A DNA stretch of 64,000 nt from Euryarchaeota archaeon RBG_13_57_23 (GTDB lineage: Archaea; Thermoplasmatota; Thermoplasmata; UBA10834). The DNA is taken from positions 108,749-172,748 of the forward strand of contig MGVW01000035.1 in assembly GCA_001800675.1 (NCBI GenBank), in the 5' to 3' direction. Position numbers and translations under genes: made by a program. Position 1 is the first letter of the stretch, and every line of letters starts with the position of its first letter. Under the pieces are notes generated by a model. That model was given only the letters and a program-made list of their open reading frames with translations, had not been told where the DNA came from and made no database searches. Shown one piece after another: positions 8,582 through 17,260 of this stretch.

Positions 8582-8938
8582 TCAATCACTCCACATGGTG
8601 AGCACAGCGTTGAGGGCGATCTCGTTCGTTGGCTTGAGCAGGAAGTCCTTCGCCCCTGCCTCGAGCGCCTCTCGAATCATCTTCTTGTTGATTATCGAGC
8701 TCATAGCGATGATCTTGGCCTCATGGTTCACGGACAGCATGGACTTGGTGAGCTCCACGCCCGACTTGCCGGGAAGGATCATGTCCACGAACGATATCTC
8801 GGGCCTCTCCTTCCGGAAGACCTGCATTGCCTCGTCGTAGTCCTTCGCCTCCGTTGTGTCATGAAAACCGACGCGCACGAGCAGCTCGATCATCACCTTG
8901 CGGAAAGCCTCAGAATCGTCGACCACCAGTATCTTCAT
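8582..8938 (-). CDS. CheY-like stand-alone response regulator receiver
   Basis: A 118-residue single receiver domain. The acidic pair D7-D8 (VVDDSE), phosphoacceptor D52 (SFVDMILPGKSG), the Ser-Ser switch at 80-81 and K102 (LLKPT) are all in place, so it should be phosphorylatable. There is no output domain. Its partner is presumably the DUF835 protein encoded immediately downstream. A TATA-like CATAAATAG (minus strand, about 8971-8979) precedes the ATG by about 35 bases. No histidine kinase is in the window. Confidence 0.92.
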   Translation of the reverse strand: MKILVVDDSEAFRKVMIELLVRVGFHDTTEAKDYDEAMQVFRKERPEISFVDMILPGKSGVELTKSMLSVNHEAKIIAMSSIINKKMIREALEAGAKDFLLKPTNEIALNAVLTMWSD

Positions 8939-9274
8939 CTTCTCACCATCGGCCTGTGTAAATCCACGTAAAACTATTTATGTTGTCGTTGAGGGGTGAG
9001 ATGGGCAGGCAATTGTATTCCTGACGCAAGGCCCTTCCTCCAGTTCCTTTTGGAGCACGGCACCAATTCAGGTTGCGTGCATACATGGAAGGGACTTATA
9101 TGCTACCCATCTCGGGTCAATATTGTTCGCCAGTCATCATAAACGTTGCCCCTTCCGAGCACGTACCTTTCGTGCCCGTTCCCCGGGGCAGTAGGGACAA
9201 ACAATTATATACTGGCATGGGGATTATTCGGAAACGCCTTTTAGCTAGTGAGTTTTCAGTGACGGTGTTCTTTA
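8939..9274. other. Divergent intergenic region with two TATA boxes and a nested hairpin
   Basis: 336 bases between the receiver gene and psmB with no convincing protein gene. TATA boxes lie at 9094-9103 and 9204-9213 (plus strand), and one for the receiver gene at about 8971. Between the two plus-strand boxes there is a nested inverted repeat: TGCCCC (9147-9152) pairs with GGGGCA (9185-9190), enclosing GCACG (9159-9163) and CGTGC (9171-9175). It may be a folded leader or a short RNA. Confidence 0.4.
9204..9213 (+). promoter_or_regulatory. TATA box of psmB
   Basis: ATTATATACT preceded by a purine-rich BRE-like stretch. Transcription is expected near 9235, leaving an approximately 40-base leader. 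Confidence 0.55.
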
Positions 9275-9913
9275 ATGACGAACATTGAGGATGTCAAGAA
9301 GGGGACGACGACCATAGGCATGGTCTGTAAGGACGGGGTCGTTATGGCGACGGAGATGAGGGCCACGATGGGCACTCTGATCGCGCACAAGACCACTCAG
9401 AAGCTGTTCAAGATCGATGACAACATAGGACTCACGGTCGCAGGCGTCGTGGGGGACGCGCAGACTCTAGCGCGGTACATAACCGCCGAGGTTGAGCTAT
9501 ACAAGCTCAAGCGCGGGCAGCCCATGACCGTCAGGTCGGCCGCGACACTCACATCGAATATCCTCGCCGGAAGCAGGTTCTATCCGTACTGGGTGGGCCT
9601 GATCCTGGGAGGGATAGACAGAGACGGAAGCCATGTCTATGCTCTGGACATGGTCGGTGGAGCCATTCCGGACGACTATGTGACGACCGGATCGGGTTCG
9701 CCGTTCGTCTACGGCGTCCTTGAGGACCACTACGAGAAGGGATTGAGCGTCAGTGACGGCATGGATCTCGCCATAAGGTCGCTCCACGCTGCCATGAAGC
9801 GAGATGCTGCATCTGGCGACGGCTACTCCGTGGTGACGATAACGAAGGACGGGTTCAACCCGCTCGACGAGAAGGAGATCCAGAAACGTCTGTCGAAACT
9901 GAAGCTGACCTGA
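9275..9913 (+). CDS. psmB: Proteasome beta subunit (catalytic)
   Basis: The proteolytic subunit of the archaeal 20S proteasome. A 10-residue propeptide ends in Gly; cleavage exposes Thr11 as the N-terminal nucleophile (TTTIG). Counting from that Thr, residue 17 is Glu, as I recall for Thermoplasma, and Lys33 is conserved. GVVGDAQ, TGSGSPFVYG and RDAASGDG are family signatures. Length (212) is normal. It is monocistronic with its own TATA box. No alpha subunit is nearby. Confidence 0.96.
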   Translation: MTNIEDVKKGTTTIGMVCKDGVVMATEMRATMGTLIAHKTTQKLFKIDDNIGLTVAGVVGDAQTLARYITAEVELYKLKRGQPMTVRSAATLTSNILAGSRFYPYWVGLILGGIDRDGSHVYALDMVGGAIPDDYVTTGSGSPFVYGVLEDHYEKGLSVSDGMDLAIRSLHAAMKRDAASGDGYSVVTITKDGFNPLDEKEIQKRLSKLKLT

Positions 9914-9977
9914 TTCACGAGCATAAGACCAAGGCGTTTCTGCCGAGAACAACTTTAGACATAGCTGAGTGAGCTAG

Positions 9978-11891
9978 ATGGGCGTAGAGAAGATTCTAGA
10001 AGATGCAAGAGAGGCCGTTCGGAAGACGATACCGACCAACATCGAGATAACAGACATAGACTTCGAGGGGCCGGTCATCGTCATCTACACGAAGAACCTC
10101 GAGGAATTCGCGCACAACAACGACTTAGTGCGCCAGCTGGCGCAGGGCCTCAGGCGCAGGGTGGCCATCAGGCCAGACCCGACAATGCTCGCCAATACCG
10201 AGAACGCAGAGGAGCAAATTCGCAAGATCATCCCGGAAGAGGCGAAGATCACAAACATCTACTTTGATGACGACAGCGGAGAGGTGACCATAGAGGCCAT
10301 CTCACCGGGGCTCGTGATAGGCAAGCACGGCGCTGTCCTCAACGAGATCAAGAAGGAGATTGGCTGGGCCCCCAAAGTCGTCCGAGCACCTCCTATCCCT
10401 TCCAAGACGGTCAGCGAAATCCGTAACTACCTGCGGAAGATGCAGGATGAACGGAAGGATTTCCTCCGGAAGGTCGGCAGGAAGCTGATGCGCCAGAGAC
10501 TGAACGAGGAGACCTGGTTGAGGGTCACCTCACTAGGGGGCTACAGAGAGGTTGGCAGGAGCGCTTCGCTGCTGACGACCAGGGAGAGCAAGGTGCTCAT
10601 CGACTGTGGAGTCGCAGTCAGCGCAGACAACGGCGGCTCGACCCCCTATCTGCATGCTCCCGAGCTCCAGCCCTTGGAATCATTAGACGCAGTTGTGGTC
10701 ACTCACGCGCACCTCGACCACTGCGGACTCGTTCCGGCGCTGTTCAAGTATGGATATGAGGGACCGGTCTACTGCACAACTCCAACAAGGGACCTGATGT
10801 CGCTCCTCCAGCTGGACTTCATCAAGGTCGCCGTGGGAGAGGCGAAGAAGGCGCCTTACGAATCGTCCCATATCAGGGATGTTGTGCTTCACTGCATACC
10901 GCTCAAGTACGGGGAGACCACCGACATATCACCTGACGTCAGGCTCACCTTCCAGAATGCGGGTCACATCCTGGGATCGTCGATCGCGCACTTCCACGTG
11001 GGAGATGGCCTTTACAACATCGCATTCACGGGCGACATGAAGTTCGAGAAATCGTGGCTGTTCAATCCAGCCGTCAACAAGTTCCCCAGGCTGGAGACCC
11101 TCGTCATTGAATCCACATACGGTGGTTACCACGACATGCAGCCGAGCAGGCAGGACGCGGGGAACCAGCTGAAGGAGATCGTCAGAACCACGTTGAACAG
11201 AGGCGGGAAGGTCCTCGTGCCTGTCTTCGCTGTCGGGAGGTCTCAAGAGGTCATGCTAGTCCTTGAGGATCTGATGCGGAACCACCAGGTCCAGAAGGTG
11301 CCCGTGTACCTAGACGGGATGATCTGGGAGGCGACCGCGATCCACACCGCATATCCAGAATACCTCAACAGCCAGCTCCGGACGCAGATATTCCAGATGG
11401 GGGAGAACCCCTTCCTGTCCGACATATTCAAACGCGTTGACTCCTCGGAGATGAGGGAGACTATCTGTCACGACCCAGAGCCGTGCGTCGTGCTCGCCAC
11501 GAGCGGCATGATGAATGGCGGACCCGTCATGGAGTACTTCAAGGCCTGGTGCGACAACGAACTGAACACGATTGCGTTCGTCGGCTACCAGGCCGAGGGC
11601 ACGATGGGTAGGAAGATACAGAAGGGATGGAGTGACATCAATCTGAACGAGCGCGGGAAGCCCATCCAGCTCCATGTCAAGATGGACATTGAGACCGTCG
11701 ACGGATTCTCTGGTCACTCCGACCGAAGACAGCTCATCAACTACGTGAGCACGCTCGAGCCCAGGCCAGAACGGATCATAATCTGCCACGGAGAGGATTT
11801 CAAGTGCTCTGACTTGGCGAGCACTCTGTACAAGAAATTCGGCATAGAGACGCGTGCCCCGTTGAACCTCGAGACCATCAGACTGAAGTGA
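9978..11891 (+). CDS. aCPSF1 / FttA: KH-MBL-beta-CASP ribonuclease and transcription termination factor
   Basis: 637 residues. The N-terminal KH region (about 1-150, with VIGKHG at 114-119) binds RNA. A metallo-beta-lactamase domain follows with HAHLDH at 243-248, then a beta-CASP domain and C-terminal metal motifs (TSGMMNGGP, GFSGHSDRRQL, HGE). Archaeal aCPSF1 (FttA) cleaves nascent RNA at U-rich sites and terminates transcription with RNA polymerase and Spt4/5. The gene follows psmB after 64 bases. Family identity is very clear; the termination role is known from orthologues. Confidence 0.95.
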   Translation: MGVEKILEDAREAVRKTIPTNIEITDIDFEGPVIVIYTKNLEEFAHNNDLVRQLAQGLRRRVAIRPDPTMLANTENAEEQIRKIIPEEAKITNIYFDDDSGEVTIEAISPGLVIGKHGAVLNEIKKEIGWAPKVVRAPPIPSKTVSEIRNYLRKMQDERKDFLRKVGRKLMRQRLNEETWLRVTSLGGYREVGRSASLLTTRESKVLIDCGVAVSADNGGSTPYLHAPELQPLESLDAVVVTHAHLDHCGLVPALFKYGYEGPVYCTTPTRDLMSLLQLDFIKVAVGEAKKAPYESSHIRDVVLHCIPLKYGETTDISPDVRLTFQNAGHILGSSIAHFHVGDGLYNIAFTGDMKFEKSWLFNPAVNKFPRLETLVIESTYGGYHDMQPSRQDAGNQLKEIVRTTLNRGGKVLVPVFAVGRSQEVMLVLEDLMRNHQVQKVPVYLDGMIWEATAIHTAYPEYLNSQLRTQIFQMGENPFLSDIFKRVDSSEMRETICHDPEPCVVLATSGMMNGGPVMEYFKAWCDNELNTIAFVGYQAEGTMGRKIQKGWSDINLNERGKPIQLHVKMDIETVDGFSGHSDRRQLINYVSTLEPRPERIIICHGEDFKCSDLASTLYKKFGIETRAPLNLETIRLK

Positions 11892-11893
11892 CC

Positions 11894-12832
11894 TCAGTCC
11901 CTGACTCTGAGCCTCGACCCTTTCTTCCCGATCAGGACCACCCTGCTGTCCTCTCGCTCTCTTAGAACATCCAGAGACAGCTGTTCCGCCAATCTCGCCG
12001 AGAACTCCTTCACAGCTGAGTGGGAGGGCATGTTCGAGGCATTCATCCTTGTTCTAGAGTCTCCCACGAAGACATATCCTTTCGGTTCGATAAAAATCGG
12101 TCTCGCGATCTCGTCCAGGCGTGCGTACTCCTTCTCCCAGCCAAGGTTCCAACCATCGATGAGAGTGTGCCTGATCACCGTCCTTGTGGACAGCGAGGGA
12201 AGCAACTCAAGCGTCCTCATGAGGTTCTCCCAGGCTCTGCCGGTCTGCGGAACACAGAGTCGTTCGAAGAGCTCCCTGTTCGGGGCCGCAACTGTCACGT
12301 ACAGCTGCGATGGCATGGTAGACAGCTCCTCCAGCGCTTTGGGAACAGAGCCGTTTGTGACGAGGAATGTGGTCATGCCCCTCCTTTTGCAGAGTTCAAT
12401 GAACTCGCCAAGCATAGGGTACAGAGTAGGTTCGCCAGAGAGCGATATCGCGACCTGGTTCGGCTCCCGCGCCTCTGTCCAGAGCTTCGGGTCGCACCGC
12501 GAATCGCCCTTGAAACCAGACACGAGGAGCGCCTGTTCCCTGACGCAATCTTCCAGAAGCTGCTCCGGTTCTGGATAGCCGGATTTCTCGAAACCAGTCA
12601 TGCCGTGAAACCGCCAACAGAAGAGGCACCTGAAGTTGCATATGTTCACTGAAGGAGTCATCTGCATGCATCGGTGGGAGTCAATGCCGTAGAACTCCTC
12701 CTTGTAGCATGGACGGCCGTGTATCAGCTTCTGTCGCATCCAATGGCAGAGCTTGACCGCGCCAGTGTCACCTATGATGCGATACTGTTGTCGTTCCAGG
12801 TGCTCCTTGGTCCTGCTATCCAAATCATCCAC
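11894..12832 (-). CDS. taw1: tRNA 4-demethylwyosine synthase (Taw1/TYW1)
   Basis: A radical SAM enzyme that condenses pyruvate with N1-methylguanosine-37 of tRNA-Phe to form the tricyclic wyosine core. The SAM cluster motif is C65-x3-C69-x2-C72 (CNFRCLFC). The second [4Fe-4S] cluster is indicated by C29, C42 and C55, spaced 13 apart as in characterised Taw1. SLSGEPTLYP and TNGSVPKAL are further signatures. GTG start. It lies 3 bases downstream of rfcL, so it is probably co-transcribed. Confidence 0.95.
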   Translation of the reverse strand: MDDLDSRTKEHLERQQYRIIGDTGAVKLCHWMRQKLIHGRPCYKEEFYGIDSHRCMQMTPSVNICNFRCLFCWRFHGMTGFEKSGYPEPEQLLEDCVREQALLVSGFKGDSRCDPKLWTEAREPNQVAISLSGEPTLYPMLGEFIELCKRRGMTTFLVTNGSVPKALEELSTMPSQLYVTVAAPNRELFERLCVPQTGRAWENLMRTLELLPSLSTRTVIRHTLIDGWNLGWEKEYARLDEIARPIFIEPKGYVFVGDSRTRMNASNMPSHSAVKEFSARLAEQLSLDVLREREDSRVVLIGKKGSRLRVRD

Positions 12833-12835
12833 ACC

Positions 12836-14227
12836 TCAGAAATCCTTCAGGGACCGCTTCCCGTCCCTGGACTTGGAGCTGCGTTTTGCTGACGTCGCGT
12901 CATCATTCTCGCCCCCCAATTCTGACTTGATCTTGGTGACTATCTCCTGTACCTGCGGAGAATCTGGGTCCGACCCGATTAGGAAGCCGATGTCATCTTC
13001 GTCCAGTCCGCACCTGGCGCCAAGACTCACCAGAAGCTGAGAGTCGTTGCGAGTGATTGCGGTCAGAAGCGGTAGCACTGACGAGTTGATGGCCCTTTTC
13101 GACATGTGCAGATGTCCTTCGAGCTTCGATGATATTGAATCTCGAATCGCCCTGGGTCCTTTGGCTCTCGAAAGCATCATGATATGCGATGGGAACCTGT
13201 ATTCCTGGACATCGGGACGCGGGCCATGTCTTCTTGAGAGGGCAACGCCCCCGGTCATCATGTCCTTTGCATATGCCCAAAGAGCATAGTCCTTTGAGCG
13301 TCTTGTCCGACCCAAGTAGATGTCTGCTCGAGCAAGGGCGTCGAAAGCCTCTTCCATGTCTCCTGGATGCCTGAACTCCGAAGGTATGCTTTCCTCGATC
13401 CATTTGACGAGTTCATCTGGATCCATATCGAGGTCGAGAGTCGCGTCTCTCGCGCTCTTCAGAGTCTTGGCCCCGAACATCGCCCTTAGTGATCCATTCA
13501 GCTCCTTCAGTTGATTCCTCTTGCCCATCGCGTGCGAATCCATCAGGCCGATCTCGTCCTTTCCCTCCACCATCATTTGAAGGTCGTTGACCGCCGCACG
13601 CATGTCGCCCCCGCAGTTCTCCGCTATCTTGATCAGAACATCTCGGTCGACGCGAACCTTCTCCTTGATGGCTATCGACTCAAGCACTGAAACGATGACC
13701 TTCGGATCCAGGCGATTGAATATGACACTCCCCGACAGCGTCTTGATGGCTGAGGCCCTCCTCGTGAGCTCGCGGTAGTCGTTGACGATGAGTATGATCG
13801 GCTGCCCAGAATCCCGGATTGTATCCACAATCGCCTTTGCCCCTCCGCGGTCTTGGTTCCCGAACAGGTTGTCTGCCTCATCGATGATCACGAGCTTCCG
13901 CTTTCCGTGAACTGAGGAGAGGAAGTCACCGTCTGGTGTGAAAGTCTGCGTTACTGCGCCAGCACCGGCGACCTTCTGGATTGACGCAGCGTTCCTATGG
14001 TCGGATGCGTTCATTTCGATGAAATCCCATCCCATGTCGCGCGCAAGGGCCAGGGAAGCGCTCGTCTTTCCAATGCCTGGCTCCCCTCTCAGCACGAGCG
14101 CCTTGAGCCGTGGGGTTCCTCGCGCCCACGAATCGGCCCATCGCCTGATCAAGCGCACCGCGTTGTCATTCCCGATAATCTCGGATAGGGATTTCGGCCG
14201 ATACTTCTCAGTCCATTCGTCCTGCAT
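12836..14227 (-). CDS. rfcL: Replication factor C large subunit
   Basis: The clamp-loader large subunit, 463 residues. It starts WTEKYRPKSLSEIIGND, followed by Walker A (LRGEPGIGKTSASLAL) and Walker B (LVIIDEADNLF). Sensor-1 and the Rad17/RFC-L-type lid and collar follow. The acidic-basic C-terminus ends KRSLKDF, which could be a short PCNA-interacting peptide (inference). The small subunit is at 53.6 kb. Together they would load PCNA. taw1 lies immediately downstream. Confidence 0.95.
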   Translation of the reverse strand: MQDEWTEKYRPKSLSEIIGNDNAVRLIRRWADSWARGTPRLKALVLRGEPGIGKTSASLALARDMGWDFIEMNASDHRNAASIQKVAGAGAVTQTFTPDGDFLSSVHGKRKLVIIDEADNLFGNQDRGGAKAIVDTIRDSGQPIILIVNDYRELTRRASAIKTLSGSVIFNRLDPKVIVSVLESIAIKEKVRVDRDVLIKIAENCGGDMRAAVNDLQMMVEGKDEIGLMDSHAMGKRNQLKELNGSLRAMFGAKTLKSARDATLDLDMDPDELVKWIEESIPSEFRHPGDMEEAFDALARADIYLGRTRRSKDYALWAYAKDMMTGGVALSRRHGPRPDVQEYRFPSHIMMLSRAKGPRAIRDSISSKLEGHLHMSKRAINSSVLPLLTAITRNDSQLLVSLGARCGLDEDDIGFLIGSDPDSPQVQEIVTKIKSELGGENDDATSAKRSSKSRDGKRSLKDF

Positions 14228-14363
14228 CTGAACTGTGAGTTGCGCATCGCGTATTATAGACTAATGCACAGCATCTGCGAAATTGCACAGAAAATTCTCG
14301 GGAAAGAGTCCCGGACATGTCTCACATAAAAAGAGATATGTAAAAGATATAATGGGTAAAATA

Positions 14364-14382
14364 GTTTAGTTCACAACTAAAC
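14364..14382. repeat. Perfect palindrome overlapping the recombinase stop codon
   Basis: GTTTAGTT-CAC-AACTAAAC, 8-base arms with a 3-base centre. The recombinase TAG stop (14377-14379) lies in one arm. It may be a transcription terminator, or a site used by the recombinase. The 45 bases on its low-coordinate side are AT-rich. Confidence 0.5.
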
Positions 14383-15033
14383 ATCATTCGGGACCACGAA
14401 CGAGTTCGTGTGATTCGCAGAAGATGCTGGCACGACGACGCGCTCCGTTTCGGCGTGAGGCTCATCGCCTTCAGCCAGCTCCTCCATTCCGGGTAGTGGA
14501 TGCTTCGAATACTCTTCCTTTCTGTCATCTATGTCCATGGTGAGATAGATGGCGGTGACTTCGATGCTGGAGTGACCCAGATTCTGCTGAAGAGTCCTTA
14601 GATCGATGCCCGATTTGAGCGCGAATACAGCGTGCGTGTGACGCAGCACGTGCGGATGCCTCTTATCTTTATCCAGACCTGTCCTGGCTCCGTAGTTCGC
14701 TACAAGCCGCTCCACCTGCCGGCGCGACAGCGGACCCCGCTTGTTGGAGACGAAAAGGGGATCCTTCCTGATCTTGCGGCTGCCTATGTAGTCCCTTAGC
14801 ATCGACTTGGTCCAACTGTTGACCAACGGGACCTTGCGACCCTCCTCGTGCCTCTTCGCCTGCTGTATTGTGATCTCTCCCGACTCGAGGTCCACGTCAC
14901 CGATTGTCAAGGAGCAGAGCTCGCCGACCCTCATCCCCGTTTCGTATAGAAGTTTGATGATGAGACGATCTCTCATCCGCTTAGGTGCCTCTAGCAGAGC
15001 TTTGAGCTCATCCTGCTTGAGATACTTGCGCAT
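14377..15033 (-). CDS. Minimal XerA-like tyrosine recombinase
   Basis: A 218-residue phage-integrase-type recombinase. The catalytic set is complete: R35 (TGMRVGEL), H128 and R131 (HPHVLRH), H154 (LGHSSIEVT) and Y163. The usual N-terminal SAM-like core-binding domain is absent: the catalytic domain begins within about 10 residues of the start. ATG 15033 is chosen because the TATA box at 15092-15102 puts transcription start near 15071, downstream of an in-frame ATG at 15081. The C-terminal 40 residues after Y163 form a polar tail. It could be a chromosome-dimer resolvase relative or a remnant element integrase. Confidence 0.85.
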   Translation of the reverse strand: MRKYLKQDELKALLEAPKRMRDRLIIKLLYETGMRVGELCSLTIGDVDLESGEITIQQAKRHEEGRKVPLVNSWTKSMLRDYIGSRKIRKDPLFVSNKRGPLSRRQVERLVANYGARTGLDKDKRHPHVLRHTHAVFALKSGIDLRTLQQNLGHSSIEVTAIYLTMDIDDRKEEYSKHPLPGMEELAEGDEPHAETERVVVPASSANHTNSFVVPNDV

Positions 15034-15057
15034 GCTAGCTACCCCATCCCTTCGTCT

Positions 15058-15073
15058 TCGGACGAATGTCCGA
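15058..15073. promoter_or_regulatory. Inverted repeat at the recombinase transcription start
   Basis: TCGGAC-GAAT-GTCCGA, 6-base arms. It covers the start site predicted from the TATA box, so it is a candidate operator. Confidence 0.4.
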
Positions 15074-15091
15074 CAAAGCATTGGTTTGTGC

Positions 15092-15102
15092 CTATTTAAA
15101 AA
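15092..15102 (-). promoter_or_regulatory. TATA box of the recombinase gene, with upstream palindrome
   Basis: On the minus strand TTTTTAAATAG. Just upstream in the direction of transcription is a perfect palindrome, CATTTTG-TGTC-CAAAATG (15108-15125). Confidence 0.5.
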
Positions 15103-15125
15103 TGTCGCATTTTGTGTCCAAAATG

Positions 15126-15795
15126 CCCTCGACCGCTCTCCCCCTATTGAAAGCCCGCAAAAAGCGTCGCATTATACCCTATTTGTTGACGTTTCCGATA
15201 CGGAGCACGAAAATCCCTCTCAACCCAGTAGTGTTGTCCATCTCAAACCGTGCTAATATCTAGCACTATATGCCCGAAAATACCAAGAAACCCCAGACGG
15301 AGGCGCGAAGAATCAGGATCCGCGAGCACCAATCGACCCTTGCCCCCTACGGGGGCAAGAGAAATCCCCCTTTTTCACCTGCTAGCTATATTTGTATATT
15401 CACTATTGGTTCTATGGAGTATTTTCATCACCATGACTATAACTCCGTCCGACGACGGCAGACGGCGAGACAAATCGTAGCACGCCTCCCGTCCGTGACA
15501 CGGTCAAGCATGTCACGTTGCTACTTGATTTGAAGCGGACATCCATCGAAGAAGGGGAGATCCACGAGGCGAGAATAGATCGGAATATGACATAGCCAGA
15601 TTACCCGTGATGACCCTGCAAATCCCATGCCTGGCAATGATTCCAGAGCCACTTGTCTACGGAGTGCCCAAATACCTCTGAGCTATATTTATGAATGAAA
15701 AACTCAAATCAGGCATAAAATTATAGCCATCAGATAAAGAACACCCCGAAAGAGGGAGGAATGGTGCAATAGGAGATGACATCACGGCGTTTTCC
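15126..15795. other. Gene-poor stretch with palindromes and a GC-rich hairpin
   Basis: About 670 bases with only weak reading frames. Visible structure: GTGCTA-ATATC-TAGCAC at 15250-15266; a perfect hairpin CTTGCCCCC-TAC-GGGGGCAAG at 15339-15359 followed by CCCCCTTTTT; GTGACA/TGTCAC arms at 15494-15515; TATA-like stretches near 15387 and 15682. A frame at 15270-15533 (87 codons, no recognisable domain) is not credible enough to call. The stretch may be a decayed insertion or may encode small RNAs. Confidence 0.4.
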
Positions 15796-17169
15796 CTAGC
15801 AGACTTTCCGCATGCACTTTATGGCGCGTTCCTCTTCCGATCGAACCTTACGCAGAATCTGCGCACCCTTCTTTCGTTTCCGCAGAGGCATATCTCCGTT
15901 GAATTTGAACGGGAACATCTTCGTGAAAGAAAGCATTAGCCGCGAGCCCCTCTCATAGGATTCCGAAGCCTTTGCCAGATGCGTAGATTGCTTTGCAGGC
16001 ATCTTCTTGTACATCTGCCTCAAGAATGCTGCAGACAATCCACGCCCCTCCTGAACACACGCCCCGACGTAGCTGTTGCCCATGTAGTTCTGTGCTGTGC
16101 CATTCACTGTCTCAAGCGCATCCGCCCACTCATCCAGCGCTGCCGGTCCAGCAACATAGTTCGTCTGGACGTCCACGTCACCATCAGCGAAGGCGAGCGC
16201 GCGTACGAGGGCTTCCGTTCTGGCTGCCGATGGCGATATACGCAGTCCTTGACCGAAGTAGAAAGCGTCGATGCAGCCAGCCGCCTTGAGGTCGTGATAA
16301 GGTATTGGATCCTCAGGTTGTGGAGGCTCAGCGACCCCTCTGAATGTCTTCACCAGGTATGAATCACCTAGATACCCACTAACTATGCCGTATTCAGGCG
16401 CTGCAAGACCCCAGAGAACCACTGGTTTCTGTCTCTCGCGTATCTCCTTCTTGATCCGTTCGAAGAGGGCCCTCACCAGCTCGATTTCTCGGGCTGTCGG
16501 CCTCCCATGCCTCGCCGGATACGAATGAGGGTAAGTGAAGACCTCCAGCTTCCGTCCCAGGCTCTCAGTTCCATGGACCATTTTCTTGAACGTCTTCACG
16601 TGCAGAGCGGTCGGTCCACTTGGGCAAGTCTCCCCCTTGGAAACATTGATCAGAAAAGGGTAACCGGAGTGGCCTCCCACGTCAACGATACTACATTTCA
16701 CTCCGAGGTACCTGAGACAGCCTCCCATTGCGCCCAGATACGACAGCCAGCAGGGCAGATACTCGATCTTCTTCAGCTCGCACTTCTCCACATCCATCTC
16801 CCCAGCAAGAGCGGTTGCATAGGTTCTCTTGAGCATCTCTCTCTCCTCCTGGATTCGCCTCAATGAATTGCGGTATGCACTCGAGGCAGCTGATAGTAGT
16901 CCGCGTCCATCCAGCGTAGTCCGATATTCCCCCCGAGCCACACGTTGAACAAGTCCAGCTCCCATCAGTTGGTTCAGGTGGTTCGAGAGAGCAGTCTTTG
17001 ACAGCCCAGTAGCCTGCATCAGCTCCGCCACACTCGTGTCTCCCTGCATGCTGACGCCCAGGACCTGAATCCGGGCTGGGTTTGCCACGGATCTCAGCAG
17101 TGCGGCCATGGAATCAGCGTTTTCTATCGCCTGGCTCTTGGCACCGTGCCCACGTTTCTCCGACACCAT
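15796..17169 (-). CDS. ArsR-type winged-helix protein fused to a large C-terminal domain
   Basis: 457 residues. Residues about 20-95 form an ArsR-like winged helix (SVANPARIQVLGVS, then LSKTALSNHLNQLMGAGLV). After a helical linker, a domain of about 300 residues begins LPCWLSYLGAMGGCLRYLG and contains GGHSGYPFLINVS and CPSGPTALH. This resembles the BtrH-N/DUF4872-like domains sometimes joined to HTH domains; I am not certain. The Cys-His arrangement could be a catalytic or metal site. The C-terminus is strongly basic. A palindrome lies between its TATA box and start, so autoregulation is likely. Confidence 0.75.
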   Translation of the reverse strand: MVSEKRGHGAKSQAIENADSMAALLRSVANPARIQVLGVSMQGDTSVAELMQATGLSKTALSNHLNQLMGAGLVQRVARGEYRTTLDGRGLLSAASSAYRNSLRRIQEEREMLKRTYATALAGEMDVEKCELKKIEYLPCWLSYLGAMGGCLRYLGVKCSIVDVGGHSGYPFLINVSKGETCPSGPTALHVKTFKKMVHGTESLGRKLEVFTYPHSYPARHGRPTAREIELVRALFERIKKEIRERQKPVVLWGLAAPEYGIVSGYLGDSYLVKTFRGVAEPPQPEDPIPYHDLKAAGCIDAFYFGQGLRISPSAARTEALVRALAFADGDVDVQTNYVAGPAALDEWADALETVNGTAQNYMGNSYVGACVQEGRGLSAAFLRQMYKKMPAKQSTHLAKASESYERGSRLMLSFTKMFPFKFNGDMPLRKRKKGAQILRKVRSEEERAIKCMRKVC

Positions 17170-17183
17170 TGCGCTCCTCTCCG

Positions 17184-17200
17184 ATGATGTCGAGCATCAT
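17184..17200. promoter_or_regulatory. Second inverted repeat in the ArsR-fusion leader
   Basis: ATGATG-TCGAG-CATCAT, located 15 bases before the start codon. It could be an additional regulator site or a weak mRNA hairpin. Confidence 0.3.
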
Positions 17201-17232
17201 ATCCAGACTACTTAACGGTTTCTAATGTCGTG

Positions 17233-17250
17233 AATTATAGCACTATAATT
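17233..17250. promoter_or_regulatory. Candidate operator of the ArsR-fusion gene
   Basis: AATTATAG-CA-CTATAATT, a perfect 8-base-arm palindrome. It starts about 12 bases downstream of the TATA box (CATTTATATG, minus strand, 17261-17270) and covers the expected transcription start, the standard position for an archaeal repressor site. Its TAGCACTATA core recurs at 15261-15270. Confidence 0.55.
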
Positions 17251-17260
17251 ACTGAACATA

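Noticed and set aside
9073..9288. 71-codon frame before psmB
   Set aside because: It spans the psmB TATA box and runs into the psmB start in another frame; composition is not protein-like.
15250..15533. Overlapping small reading frames, one with a hydrophobic stretch
   Set aside because: They overlap palindromes and a GC hairpin, share no recognisable domain and no good initiation signal; kept only as an unexplained stretch.
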